Origin: Prostheceraeus crozeri
Taxonomy: Eukaryota; Platyhelminthes; Polycladida; Euryleptidae
Length of the DNA: 64,000 nt
Direction: 5' to 3'
Assembly: GCA_907163375.1 (NCBI GenBank)
Contig: CAJQUW010010319.1
Location: forward strand, 33,154 to 97,153
Part shown: positions 37,854 to 49,509 of the stretch, piece by piece
How the letters are laid out: each line of letters opens with the position of its first letter
How positions within the stretch are numbered: position 1 is the stretch's first letter
Translations under genes and position numbers: made by a program
The notes under the pieces: generated by a model
Seen by the model: the letters and a program-made list of their open reading frames with translations, nothing else
The model's database searches: none
Told to the model about the DNA's origin: nothing

Positions 37854-38640
37854 ATGTGTTCAGCAGATTTAGACAAAATTAATAATCATTTAGAAAATTT
37901 GACAGAGATTTTGGGTTCATCAAAATTTAGTACGACGTGAGTACATTTGGAACAAAATAAAAATTATCAAATTACATTGACTAGTTTCTCTACATTTAAC
38001 ACTATTCAAAATGTTATAAAAGATGTGAATGATCAATTTAGATATTCTACTGATAAAGGCAAAACATGGAAAATATTAACTTTTCTTCCTGGTTCTTACG
38101 AAGTTGAATCAATATCAAATGAAATTAAGAGACATTTAGGTATACCATTTAAAGATAAGAAACAATTACATTTTGCAGTTGAACCGGCAGTCAATAAATT
38201 TTCTCTTACTTTAGACGAAAATCATCAAGTTGATTTTAATCATGATAGATCATTGTCAAAGCTATTAGATTTAATAAACAAACCTATAGTCAAGGTTATC
38301 ATTTAGGTGAGAAGATTCCAAAAATAACTGAAATAAATTCAATTGTTGTACATTGTGACATTATTGAAGGAGGATATATAAATGGTAAATTATCAAATTT
38401 AATATTCAGTTTTCCAGCTTTTACTGTACCCATTGGTTATAGATTAAATGTAATTCCACAAACAGGAATATATTTCCCATTACAAAAAAACTATTAACAC
38501 ATTAACATGAGAATCACTGGATGATAAGGACCAAGAAATCAATTTTGGAGGTGAAGAGATTATTATGATAGATCCTTTTGGTTCAAGAGGTAAAACTCCA
38601 CGCGAAGCTAAAGAAGTTTAATTTCTTCTTCTTCTTTAAA
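37854..38640 (+). pseudogene. Penton/minor-capsid-like protein fossil
   Basis: The start is preceded by attttaactaaaaa, the shared start context of this element. The main frame (37947-38306) reads ITLTSFSTFNTIQNVIKDVN, LPGSYEVESISNEIKRHLG and LTLDENHQVDF. Downstream come LIFSFPAFTVPIGYRLNVIP and a closing NFGGEEIIMIDPF. The pattern of short beta strands, FLPGSYEVESISNEI and a terminal acidic strand resembles a Polinton protein regarded as the single jelly-roll minor capsid (penton). The assignment is by pattern only. Broken. Confidence 0.45.
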
Positions 38641-38675
38641 AATAAAAATAAAAAAAATAATTTTTTTATTAAAAA

Positions 38676-39600
38676 ATGATGAACTACGCCCCCATTACAT
38701 AAAAAGAAACTTAAAATTTAATCATCAACCAAATTTATCGAATAAGTTTTGTCCCAGTTATTGTGGACAGATCAGTGCGGAAAAACGGTATCTATTATTT
38801 AAAATTTTAACGACACACAATTTTTTGGATTAATCAATCTATAATTTATGCGCAACAACGGCAGAACACCCCTCGATATCATGAGGAGAGTTCAAAATAA
38901 TGGATGAAAATAATCTCAAAAAACAGCAATTGCTTCATTATTCCCAAAGAATATAAAAGCGAGCGATCGCGACGCTGAAAAGAAAATAAGTTCGTGGTGT
39001 GAAGAAGCAAGCACAAAAAAAAATCAGTTAGTAGAATCTAATAAAAATACCCAAATATAGATCAATTAATATAATGAATAGTGGTAATAGCAAGATCCTA
39101 GTAACCTGATAAAACAATGAAACATGGTGTTAATTTTTGATGATTGTGTTAAGATATGGCGCGCGTCAGATCAGTCAGAGAAATTATTTTCACAAGAGGT
39201 AGACATAATAACTTGTAGTGTAGTTTATTTAACAAAGTATGTATTCATTAGACCGGAAGGTGTTATTAGAAAGAATGCAAATATATTTATACTATTTGAA
39301 ATAAATTGCAAGAAACTTAAGTGATTTTGTTAAGAGATTTATGCGTAAGAAATAAAGATGAAATTTAAACAATCGGTTATAAATTCTGGGTCAAAAGATA
39401 TGTCTTCATTACAAGTAATATTGATAAAAAAATTCATCAAAGAGTTAATCGAAAATCTTTTCGCGGAGTTCTCAAAAAATACAATTATAGTGTTTACAAT
39501 ATTTTTTTATTTTATATATATATGTAATTTGTCTATCTTAGAAATTAGAAAATTAAAAAGGTTCAGTATTTATTCCATCAGGTAAAATTTTTCTTTTATC
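38676..39600 (+). pseudogene. A32-like DNA-packaging ATPase fossil
   Basis: Preceded by aatttttttattaaaaaATG. The frame 39124-39324 begins MVLIFDDCVK (hydrophobic strand plus acidic pair, Walker B) and ends VIRKNANIFILFEINCKKLK. IRKNAN followed by a hydrophobic strand is characteristic of the FtsK/HerA-type packaging ATPases of Polintons and adintoviruses. The N-terminal Walker A part is only faintly visible. Function in the family: pumping DNA into capsids. Broken. Confidence 0.65.
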
Positions 39601-42600
39601 ATCAAAGGTATCCATTGCCTAATTTATGTTCTTCTTTTAATACATGTTATTTTTTTTGAATTAAGTCTATAATTAATCATGCTAGTTTTTATTTCTTTAT
39701 TAAATAATACATTTTATTAAATCTCTTGAAATGTTATTTGATTACCACTGATGCCTTTGAAATTCTTTTAATGTTTTATGTGTTTAATATTATTAGTTTT
39801 GTAACATAACATAACATTTAGATTTTAAAATATAGCTCCTGTTATGAAATTCTTCATTCCTTCTAATTCATCTTTTTACTTACATACAATCAAAGATGAA
39901 TGATATCGTTTATTTTATCTATTTTCTTCCATCAAGTTAGAATTATAACGGTAATGTTAATTCTAAGAAAACAGAATCGTATCTGTAAAGTGTAATTTAT
40001 AGTTTCTTTTAGCATAAGCTGGTGCTAACTAATCAGATTATAAATCTATACGATAAATAGATTAGCTAATTCTAATATACGTGAAACCAAAAAATTAAAC
40101 TTATCATGTTTTACGCTGATTCGACGTAATATTGTACAAGCACAATTGTGTTCATCAACTATTTTCTTAGTAGTTCTGGTTTATATGGGAGAGGTATTTC
40201 GTGTTGTTAAATTTTGTAAACCTAGCGTTTATCATATAACATATTTCAATATTTTGTCCTATTCACGGCCATTTTCTATACAAGTCCTTTACCATAAATT
40301 TGCATTATTCATTAATTTGTTGGAACACGTTGCCCAAAATCATCTTTTATTCGTTTAAGCTATTTTACGTTCTTTTCAATATTGAACTCTAATATAATCT
40401 TTTGGGAACCACCTCGAGATTTTTGATAAAAATATCTAGTTGTCCATTATTTTGGTGTGTGGTCTGACTGCGCGAGCAAGGCTGCCGTTTGAATCTAAAT
40501 ACCAAATATAGCATTCCTGTCCTTCAACAACATACTTTCGCCTTTATTGCTTTGTGTTAACTTTAAGTTTTTTTTTTGTTTGGGTCTGTAGTTATGAGGT
40601 TATTAGTGATTTTTTGATGTATCTGTATAAATATAATCTTCTTGATGGGGAATTGGGTTTTATGGGTACTGTAAGGGAAATTATTTTGTTTTGATGTTTT
40701 TGCTGACTGGGTCTTTGACTTAAATGGTATATCTCTCATGAGATGAACCTGGTGGGTTATTGGACTGATGTAGGTGTTTTGATAATTCGAGAATTTATTT
40801 TCCAACTTTCATTTCACCTGTTGGTAATTGCTGTGGTATCATTGCAAGAAGAATATAAGCTATTACAAATCATATTATTTTAATTAGTTGTCTCTTCATG
40901 TATTCTTCAATTGCATTTTCCACGTTCTACTCATTCTCCGTTTCTGTTCGAAAAATTTCTAATATTTTTCTTTTTCTTATGGAGATAAAGGTTGCATTAT
41001 TCCAATTTTCTTGTGGAGTTCTTTCTTATTTTAACCATTTATCATATCTTTACCTAAAATGTATGTGGAAACACACACCTATAATTCCAGATCAAAAAAG
41101 AATTATTTTATCATATGTATTTTCTTTATAATGTTTAAGTTTTAACGGGACTTTGGCCTAGTGCCTCGGTGAAATACACCAGTATGTTTTAATCTATGCT
41201 AACCATGTTATACCTGGTGTAGGATTTTACAAGAAAGGGATCTTATTCCGTATAATAGCTCTGAACACTTATCTACGTATAGTTTGCACATATAAAAGAT
41301 CAGCACAAGGATTAATTACATCTAATGCTGATGATATTGCATTGGATTAATCAGTCATTGTTCTACAATTTAACTCCTATTTTTTTTCAGCTTCTGCATA
41401 GTACTTCTTCTGATTATTGTGATTGTTTTAATGTTGATGTAAATTTATTTATTGGAGGAGTTGTTTTTTCTTCATTAATTTTTTTCAAAGGAATTGATAT
41501 CTCCAGTTAAATCCTGTCTGCCGGACTGTGTACTCGACAGGTTTAAATATTCATACGGAAATATGCGTTGTTTTATAGGTTTTTAAAATTATATTAGTTA
41601 ATATTTTCTACATTGTTCAGGTTTCAATGTTTTTCCACATACATCTAATGATATAAGGAGTAAATATTCTATAATGCATCTAAATTCTAATACAACCTTA
41701 CGTGCATTGAAAAATATTCTTCCTTCTGTTTTACATAGTACATTTGATTTGTTGTTATTGTAATTTTTCAAGAATGAAAATAAATCTTTCATTACTACAG
41801 TATGGAAATTCATATTTTGAACCATTGTAGGAAATTTAAAGGATACACAAGTTATTATTTGATTGAATTATTTAGCTATTAAGAGTACAATAGAATGTAT
41901 GTGCTTGCAAACCTCTATAATAATCCATTTAGATGAATCATGATCTTTGTTACCTTATCAAGATATCTACCTCCTTGCCATTTTGTTTATAATTTTGTTG
42001 TATAATTCTTTTCACACAGTAATAACAATATTGTTTCATTAACAAAATTTAATTTTTTTTCTTCATCCGTTAATGTGCAATCATTGGTATATTGTTGTTT
42101 TTCAAGCAATTGTGAAAAATAATTGTTTGGGAATTCTTTCTACTATCCTGTCTTTGTACAATAATTTCTGAACTATCTTTCCAACACATAGTTATTGATA
42201 ATATTCTTATTTATATAATTCAGGCATAATTTTGAATGAATGTACATTCCCCAACATAATGTTTGTTTGTTCAAAATAATAAATATTTTTCTTTACTATT
42301 GTTGTTCAGCTGCACTTTTTTCATAATTATCATTTTCAGATGGATTCGGGCGAAGCCCTGGGAAGACATCTCCGATGTCCCGTGATTTTGTGTCATTATT
42401 TAAACCATTATATTGCTTTCAAAATCACAATAAATAGTAAAGGGTACTTTATTTTTGAAAAATACCATTTATGTATATTCTAAATAATCATTCTTTAGGG
42501 AAAAGTTATTTTTCGGGACTGCTTCAATTTTGTTGAACAATTCCATCACATAATGTCTATTCATTGACTTGCTTTAGTTCCTAAAGCTCGTCATACATTG

Positions 42601-42695
42601 AAGGACTAAGGAAAATTAGCATTTATACTGTAGTTTTTATGTAAATTATAGAAACATCTTTACACAATATAAAATGACCCTGATAATATAACTAT
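39600..42695 (-). pseudogene. PolB fossil, distal part, strongly decayed
   Basis: On the minus strand, close to the nested Tigger, VPFTIYCDFES (about 42415-42450) matches the Exo I motif (DFE) of protein-primed family B polymerases of Polintons. The rest to about 39600 is AT-rich, has only short frames, and I could not point to the polymerase-domain motifs by eye. A two-hairpin module lies at 42348-42379. This part is separated from the N-terminal part (45254-46950) by the nested transposon. Confidence 0.55.
42348..42379. repeat. Two-hairpin module (GGGC-GAA-GCCC + GACATC-TCC-GATGTC)
   Basis: Hairpin 1 at 42348-42358 (4-bp stem, GAA loop, containing GCGAAGC) and hairpin 2 at 42365-42379 (6-bp stem, TCC loop). 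The same pair recurs at 46660-46690. Confidence 0.9.
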
Positions 42696-42697
42696 TA

Positions 42698-45244
42698 CAG
42701 TCGAAATTGCTTTATAGGGAAACTCCAAGGACCGAAACAAAAGTTTTGCTAATAAAAAGGAAATTTCACTATAGATGCACTATTTATTTCATATGCATTG
42801 TTACACGGACAAGGAATCAATATTCAGTTTTTTCTATGGACCTAATGTTAGGTTTTCGAAACCTATTTCTTTTTATTCGTTACTTCATTAAAACAACAGC
42901 ATGTATTTCCATAACGGATTTTGTATATTACAGAAAATCCTTGTTGAAACGAGAAAAGGCGAAATTACCAGTATCATTGCTGCATCAAAGTAGTCGAGTA
43001 ATGACTTTCTGATTCTTTCTGTTAATTGTCTCTCTTCTCAATTGACTGCCTGTAAAATTTTGAGAGCTGATTGACCACGATCCCCACGGAAATTGTCACT
43101 ACAGGAAGACAGAAAATATATTTTTACAGAGAAGAACTACTGCTGCAGCTTGCAGCCTCAGAAGTTGTTGGTTATCGGGTCGGACAACCTTTCTGTAATT
43201 TTCATCGGATTCACTATCAGCTGAGTCACGATCGTCAATGTTTGCCATGGTTTCCTCCGGATTATGTGTATCAGATGTCAACCAGCTTTTTTCATCAATG
43301 GCTTGAATAATCCCGCATGCTCAATAATTGATTAGGTGTCCTATCATACCGATATCTCTAAATTTTCTCAAAGTTGATTTCGTATTTCTTCGTCATTATC
43401 TTCCGATTGCTTTCTGCAATAATTCCCATGTCTCGAGATTTGGCTAAACCACAATGGGCGCGGTAAACAATTTTCAATTTTTTAACGGCGGAAGGAAATC
43501 TCAGTCCAGCGCTTCTTGAAGCCATGTAAGTGCTGTGTCTGTAAGTCAACATCAAAAGAAATGTCCCCGTATTATAGTATAAAACAATTTTTCTTTTCAT
43601 CAAATGAGTGCGCCCGATATATGGTTTTTCAACATCTTTTATAAACTCCTGCGTCCATAGTTGGAAGAACATTGATGGTCGTATTCTTCGGTAAGACAGA
43701 TCTTATTCGATAGCATTTTAAATCACGATAACCAGTTTGAATGAGAGGGACAGTTATCCGACGATGTGAAACACACTTTTACGTTTCTCATGTTGAAATT
43801 TGCGGTCTTGTGCCCGGAGGTAGGTTTCGAATATCAGAAGGGAAGTCATCCACGCCGTTTTATTTGGACAAGTACTCGACTGGAAAATCTGCTTGTTTTT
43901 AAAACATCCGAGGTTTTCTGTGCTTTCCCCGTATGACTAGCAAAGGCAACTTTTCGGTACCTGTCATGGTTGGCAACCTACGAGTAAAGTTACGGTGGAC
44001 ACGAACCTTTAAACTGTGTTTTTCCCACCATAGCACTTTTGACGTCGAAAAGCTAGTGTCCGGTCCAGAGCAAAAGTTATCCATATAAAAGTGCTGTCCT
44101 CGTCCAAGATTGAACACGTCAATCTGAAGATAAACGTTCTAGGATGGCAAGGGTAGAGAAATTTTGCAACCAGAGTCACACGTTCATTTCTGGTGTGACT
44201 ATCCCTTCCTCACCGGATAATTTTTGCGATGTACCACATCATGGCGAGGATTTCCAACGTTGTATCCAGTTTTGTGTCTGATTCGTCATTTTCTTTCCTC
44301 TAATTCAGCTGGTATTGTGAAAGCTCATCCGCTATGTTCAAAAGCCTTGTTCCTGAAGCAAATGTCCAGGTAAGTCCTTTCGATTTTGTCGGGACCCTCC
44401 TGCTCGGCCGAAACCACTCAAGTAGCTTTTCGGACAATATCTTGAAGATCAATGGTTTTGCGCATCTCTCTTTGGCAGAATTCTTAAAGCTCCCCATACT
44501 TGATAATTGTTCGATAAATTTTCTCTTTTTCTCCTTGTAAATTCCTGGTGACGGAGGCGGCCGAACCGAAATTAGAAATTCCGTAATTCCCTAGCAAATA
44601 TCAGTTCTCTTAACCCGAAGGGTGTAGGGGGGTTCCTTTGCTTCAATTCTCTTGCACAATGGGAAGTATTCGGTGAGCGATTGTCCAAGGCTCTTCCTTT
44701 TTTGAGCCATTTGTTATAGAAAACAAATTAACGACTAGCACGAAGCAAATACGGACAACGTAAGTCACACGAAGCGTAGGGTCGAAGTAATGATGGAATT
44801 GTCCCCCCATTATGGGGGGATCATAAATTGTCCATTGGATTGGTTTGCGTTCTCATAATAATCTGCTCTATCTGTTGTCCAATGAGTGCACATCCAGTAA
44901 TCAGGAAGCCTATTCATAGCAAAAGGGAAGTCTAAAATGGACAATGGGATGTTTGCATGAACTGTATGAAACTTCTGAAGTCTGTCAACAGCACGGAATG
45001 GTATTGTGCAGGGAGCAAGAAACTTAAGCGGAGAATTTCTCTACTTCCTTTTCACTATAAAAGCATTTTCATCTCTGGGGATGGTGGGTGAATTTCACTA
45101 TCTGCAAAATTTCACTATAAGAGATTTTACTATACACGCACTTAATCGTATGGGAAAGATAGGCAAAACTGAAGGGACTGCAATTGTCTTTCACTATAAT
45201 GAAAATTTCACAATAAACGAATTCACTATAAGCAATTTCGACTG
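42698..45244. mobile_element. Pogo/Tigger transposon nested in the Polinton
   Basis: Ends CAGTCGAAATTGC and GCAATTTCGACTG with TA on both sides (42696-42697, 45245-45246), 2547 bp. Its GC content is visibly higher than the Polinton around it. The right end has repeated tttcactataa motifs (45045-45235) and the left has tttcactata at 42765, the likely transposase-binding sites. It carries a decayed transposase on the minus strand. It interrupts the PolB gene, so it arrived after the Polinton. Confidence 0.9.
43358..44560 (-). pseudogene. Pogo/Tigger-type transposase, decayed
   Basis: Minus-strand pieces in order: an N-terminal HTH/CENP-B-like region (44300-44497: KLLEWFRPSRRVPTKSKGLT with ADELSQ), a DDE-core piece (43899-44117) reading MTGTEKLPLLVIRGKHRKPR, and a C-terminal piece (43358-43672) with MGIIAESNRKIMTKKY. 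TG.EKLP.LVIGK...PR is a signature of DDE_1 (pogo/Tigger/jerky) transposases, and the DMGII...K region corresponds to their QPLDQGII..FK motif. The frame changes at least three times, so it is a pseudogene. Confidence 0.8.
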
Positions 45245-46511
45245 TATTCGCTTGTGCTGATTGTTCTGTTTGTTTTAATTTTTCAAATTTATCTTTATAT
45301 ATTTCATGTGTTTCATCAATTTGTCTTTGTAAATCTTTTTCAGACTGTTGATAATTTTGATTTAATATTTGTAGCTGTTGTTCATATTCTTTATTATATT
45401 GTTCTTTATATTGTTCTTTATATTGTTGTTGACATTTTTTTAGACATTCATTTATTTTTTGTTTGGTTTCATTTTCTTCATTATTTAATTCTTTATTGTC
45501 TTCATTATTTTCTTCATCTAATTTTTGAATCGTTCTATCTTATTTTGATAATTATGACCATATTCTTGTACTAATATTTTTGTTTGTTGTTGATAATCTG
45601 TTTTACATTTTTGTAAACTTTTATTTAAATTTTCTAATTTTTGTTGATATTCTGAAGATAAAGATGAATATTTGTAATTATAATCATCATTACGTCCTTT
45701 ATAATTATTATGATTAATCATTATTGGTGATAATGTTTTAACAAGTTCAAATTTTTCAGTACATATTATATTTCCTTGGTAAAAAATATTATGATGCATG
45801 TAATTTCCTCTATCATTATATACTATTTCTGATTGACATAAATTTTTATTATTCAAATAAAATTTTTTTGAATCTGAGTAAAGTGGAATAATTTTACCAA
45901 TAGAAACATAATTCACATTTAATTCAAAAACATTTACTTCTATTAAATTTTTATTCTTTTTATGAAACTTTTTTAACCTATTATAATCATATGGAAATTC
46001 ATGTAAGCCATCAGAAAGATCAAATTCCTTTATATATTCTTCTTTATTATAATGACTTAGTCTTTCTTTATGATATTCTGCAGGATGTAAATGTGCTATA
46101 ATACTCCACAGAAAACAATAATCATCTTCATTTTTTATGTTGATTATTTGTGGTGAACTGAAAGGTAAAGGAACATAACTACCACCAGTATTATTTTTAT
46201 ATTTATCAATTACTATTTTCTTTAGATAGTATTTTAACAAATCTCCAACCAGATTCACGTAACTGGGCTTCAATTATACAATTTTCTAATTTAAGTATCA
46301 TTTGTTCAAATATGGGTTGTATATCATTTACATTATGAATTTCTTGTGAATTTGTAAAATGTCCTTGTATTATTTCTTCAGGAATTCCATCAGGTCCATT
46401 TTTTGTATAAAGTACTTCTACATTCATATAACATTTGAAAGATTTCTTAAATATTTTGAAAAAGTTTTTTAATACATTATCAAAAGTTTCATCGGTTTCA
46501 TTGTGTTCAAC

Positions 46512-46542
46512 GGGCGAAGCCCTGGAACCTTCGGTTCGAACC
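46512..46542. repeat. Two-hairpin module (GGGC-GAA-GCCC + GAACC-TTC-GGTTC)
   Basis: Hairpin 1 at 46512-46522, hairpin 2 at 46525-46537; the last bases also form the palindrome GGTTCGAACC (46533-46542). Located between two PolB-region frames. Confidence 0.9.
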
Positions 46543-46659
46543 GATTCATTAAATAAATATTTTATCTGTTACCGCTTCATCGGTTTTTTTAGTTTCATCA
46601 AATTCATCTATTTCGTTAAATTCATCAGTATCGCTAAATAAATATCTCCCATCTGGTGC

Positions 46660-46690
46660 GGGCGAAGCCCTGGAAGACATCTCCGATGTC
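46660..46690. repeat. Two-hairpin module, second copy with GACATC stem
   Basis: GGGC-GAA-GCCC at 46660-46670 and GACATC-TCC-GATGTC at 46676-46690. It is read through by the minus frame 46549-46905 as HGTSEMSSRASPAPDG, a linker-like peptide in the acidic region after the zinc-finger-like start. Confidence 0.9.
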
Positions 46691-47099
46691 CCATGTACAT
46701 GTTCATCTTCACTATTAAAAACTTTTTTATATTCCGAATGTGAATAATCATCAAACATTTTTTTAACTTTTATATCAGTAGGTAATGTTTCTAGATAGTT
46801 TTTATAACTATTTAATTTTAATATATTTTCTTCATCAACTCGTTCTACATTTTGTAAATGCAATTTACTATTTAAATGAGATTGATAACTTTTTTTTGTT
46901 TGCAACTTTTTTTACATAAGTTACAATAAAACTTGGTATTTTCCATTTTTTTTATTTTTTAAAGAAATAAATTGTGTTTTAATTTTAGATATAAACATTC
47001 TAATATCGAGGTCTAGAGAGTTAATATATATATTATTATATATTTCACGTTCTTTAGTTATTTTATTTTCTTTATCATATAATGTTTTATAATATTAAG

Positions 47100-48471
47100 T
47101 TTTATCATATTAAGTTTTATCATAACGTTTTATCAAAAGATAATTTAAATTTATTTTTACTAACTATTGATTCTTCATCATCATAAATTGATTCTTCATC
47201 ATCATCATAAATTACACTTTTTGGGATTGGATACCATTCTCTTATTGGAATATCTAACTCTAAATTACATCTTTTATCTGATAATAATATAATAGAGAAA
47301 AATATTGGTCTTTGTTCTCTTTTGGAAAATTTAATAACACCACCATAATCTGAATCACTTTTAGTTTTTATTAAAGATGATAAAATTTTAAATTGATTAG
47401 ATGTAAATCCTAATTTAAATTTTATAGACCCGACACACAGTTGTCTAACAGTATCTTCAACTATTCCATCATTATTATTTTCAATTGGAAGAAAATGAAA
47501 TTTAGATAAATTTTGATTATATGTAGTATTAATATCATGTACATCAGTATGAGATATAAATTTTTCTTCACTTCAATTTTTATAATTACTAATATTTTTA
47601 TAATCTTTCTTACCATTTACACCATTTTCAGATGTTTCGGAATCATCATCTATATTATCATCATCTATATTATTATCATCATTATTATCATAAGATTCTT
47701 TAAGATCGGGCAAAGCCCTAGAACCTTCGGTTCGTTTATTATGATTATGATTATGGACATTGTTAATAGTATAAGGTGTTGTCCACATATAAATTTTTTC
47801 TTGTTGAGCTAAGCCATTTATGTAAGATTTTAATAAATTAATATTTAAATTTGAATATAATCCTATATAAGTATCATCATCATATCTTTGGGGCATTTCT
47901 AATGTTTCTTGTTTATAAATTGTATCTCTATAATATACTTGACATAATAATTCTTCGTTATGCTTTTTACTCTCGATATGAATATTATATTGGTTTTGTT
48001 CATCAACAAATAATCTAATTTTTTCCTTTGAGAAAGATTTTAATTTTTTAACTAATTCTTTAATATTGATATAATTAATAATTTTAGTTTCTATCCAATC
48101 AGTATTACTAATTGGTAATACTGCTCTAATAAAACCATAAACATTATTATGACCAATAATAACCATATTTTCTTTATTTAATTCAACATAAGCTACATCA
48201 TTATATTTGCTTACAATATCCATAAATTTATAAACGGGTCTCCTGGAAATAAACAATAGTTAGTTTCTGTAGAAGGTAAACCTTTTGTTTGTTCTCTAAA
48301 TATTTCGGCTTGTAATTGAAATAAAATATTAACATCTATACATGGATTTGTAATAGTATTATTATTATTATTATTATCAAAACATTTATTTCCAAATCCC
48401 GTTGATCTCGTCGAATAAGAAGAACAGGATGATGCGGACGAATATAATTTTTTAAAATTTGCTTTATCCAT
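47100..48471 (-). pseudogene. Polinton protein, possible sliding-clamp-like fold
   Basis: Starts next to the divergent AT-rich spacer (48471) with an Asn/Ser-rich N-terminus (48211-48471). The main frame 47573-48256 reads YKFMDIVSKYNDVAYVELNK, GFIRAVLPI, INIKELVKKLKSF and IRLFVDEQNQYNIHI. Toward 47250-47500 comes FKLGFTSNQFKILSSLI and GGVIKFSKRE. Helix-plus-strand units repeated twice and the FTSNQFKIL..LI phrase recall PCNA-type clamps. This is only an analogy by eye; I recognise no family. It lies between PolB and the fibre-like gene, so a replication role would fit. Broken. Confidence 0.4.
47708..47733. repeat. Two-hairpin module (GGGC-AAA-GCCC + GAACC-TTC-GGTTC)
   Basis: Hairpin 1 at 47708-47718, hairpin 2 at 47721-47733. 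Read through by the minus frame as NKRTEGSRALPDL between a His/Asn-rich run and an Asp-rich run. Confidence 0.9.
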
Positions 48472-48517
48472 TTTTTTATTTTTATTAGAAAAAATTTTAT
48501 TTTTTTATTGTTAAAAA
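48472..48517. promoter_or_regulatory. Divergent AT-only spacer with start-context motifs
   Basis: 46 bp of T/A-rich sequence separates the minus start at 48471 from the plus start at 48518. The plus side ends ttttttattgttaaaaaATG; the minus side ends taaaaataaaaaaATGG. Similar T-run, ATTA, A-run contexts precede starts at 37854, 38676, 50217 and 51706, suggesting a shared promoter or initiator. Confidence 0.5.
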
Positions 48518-49405
48518 ATGATGTTACCAAATGTTGGTGGAGGTGCATATATCCCGAATAATCGTGAATTAGAAATAGAGATAGAAAATTATATCATGAA
48601 AACTGGAGATGTTTTATCTGGTCCATTGCATCTTTCTATTCTTCCGCAACAAAATACAGAGTTAACAAATAAACAATATGTTGATACACAAATCAATGAC
48701 TTGTAAGAAAAATATATAAACGATGTTTTGGTTCCACTGATGAATGAATTAAAGTTGCTAAAACTTAATGACAAATCATTAAACGAAAAACTATTAAAAC
48801 TTGATAAAAAGGATAGAGAGCTAGAAGCAGATATAGCAAAACTTTTTAAAAAGATTTCTGAACAATCAAAAATTTTAATATTACTTTCTATAAAGTTAAA
48901 ATCTGCAGTCATTAAAAATAAACAACAGATAAAAATGTTAAAAGAACAATTAGAAGATGAAATAGAAAAACTACAGGAAAGAATTAAAAAAAATTTAAAG
49001 CAGTTACAAACTACATTCCAAAAAAGTGTTGATGAATTAAGTTCTAAAATTACTCAACAAATGAAAAAGATGAATAGAATAATAAATGAAGTAAACTCGC
49101 TTAATCAAAAAGTTGATAAAATGAAAACTCTTAAAATCAATTTAGAAAATGAATTGAAGAAAAATTTACAAAAAAACTCTAAAGAAAATAAAGAACAGTT
49201 AGATTCTGTTAAAAGACAATTAGATGTTCTTAAAATTGAGTTAAATGCACTTAAAACGGCATTGAAGATTAATCAGCAGAAAATGCAAGTTAATAGAAAA
49301 GAAATTAAAGTACATCACACGCTGCTTGACGCAATAGATAAAGTGCAACAGTCAATTAATAAAGTTATCTCGAAGTTGTTGTCCATTCACAAACGTAAAT
49401 CTTAA
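48518..49405 (+). pseudogene. Tail-fibre-like coiled-coil protein of the Polinton
   Basis: The N-terminal frame (48518-48706) contains TGDVLSGPLHLSI followed by TELTNKQYVDTQINDL. G-D-x-(M/L)-S-G-x-L-x-L then NKQYVD is the repeat of phage-type trimeric tail-fibre stems. The next frame (48728-49405) is a 225-codon Lys/Glu/Leu/Gln-rich coiled coil with heptad-like spacing (e.g. KMLKEQLEDEIEKLQERI) and a basic end (LLSIHKRKS). Together they suggest a receptor-binding or vertex fibre, comparable in role to adenovirus fibre. Broken once or twice. Confidence 0.5.
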
Positions 49406-49407
49406 AC

Positions 49408-49465
49408 GGACCAAAGGTCCTCAGGTTACTAACCAATCGGAGCGAAGCTCCTCGAGGCTTTAGCC
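49408..49465. repeat. Cluster of four mini-hairpins
   Basis: GGACC-AAA-GGTCC (49408-49420), GGTT-ACT-AACC (49424-49434), GGAGC-GAA-GCTCC (49439-49451) and GGC-TTTA-GCC (49456-49465), directly after the stop of the coiled-coil frame. Confidence 0.9.
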
Positions 49466-49509
49466 GATCGTAAATATTTTTTCCCAAAAGTCAAATTTGA
49501 TCCTAAAAA

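Larger units (their letters stand above)
45254..46950 (-). pseudogene. PolB fossil, N-terminal part
   Basis: On the minus strand, in order: a zinc-finger-like start (about 46950-46860), an acidic linker (46549-46860), the stretch EIHNVNDIQPIFEQMILKLE and ESGWRFVKI (46206-46427), then YVPLPFSSPQIINIKNEDDY, CFLWSIIAHLHPAEYHKERL and FPYDYNRLKKFHKKNKN (45518-46273). SGW, then a hydrophobic LP....I.N.KN.D..CF.W.....HP....R run is the N-terminal module that precedes the exonuclease domain in Polinton protein-primed polymerases. A long Gln/Glu/Lys coiled coil follows toward 45254, where the Tigger lies. Broken. Confidence 0.7.

Noticed and set aside
44803-44819. CCCCCCA-TTA-TGGGGGG palindrome
   Set aside because: Has a three-base loop like the Polinton mini-hairpins but lies inside the nested Tigger and has a homopolymer stem, so it was not counted in that family.
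45254-45574. 106-codon plus-strand ORF rich in Phe/Leu/Ile
   Set aside because: Antisense shadow of the Gln/Lys-rich coiled coil in the minus-strand PolB region.
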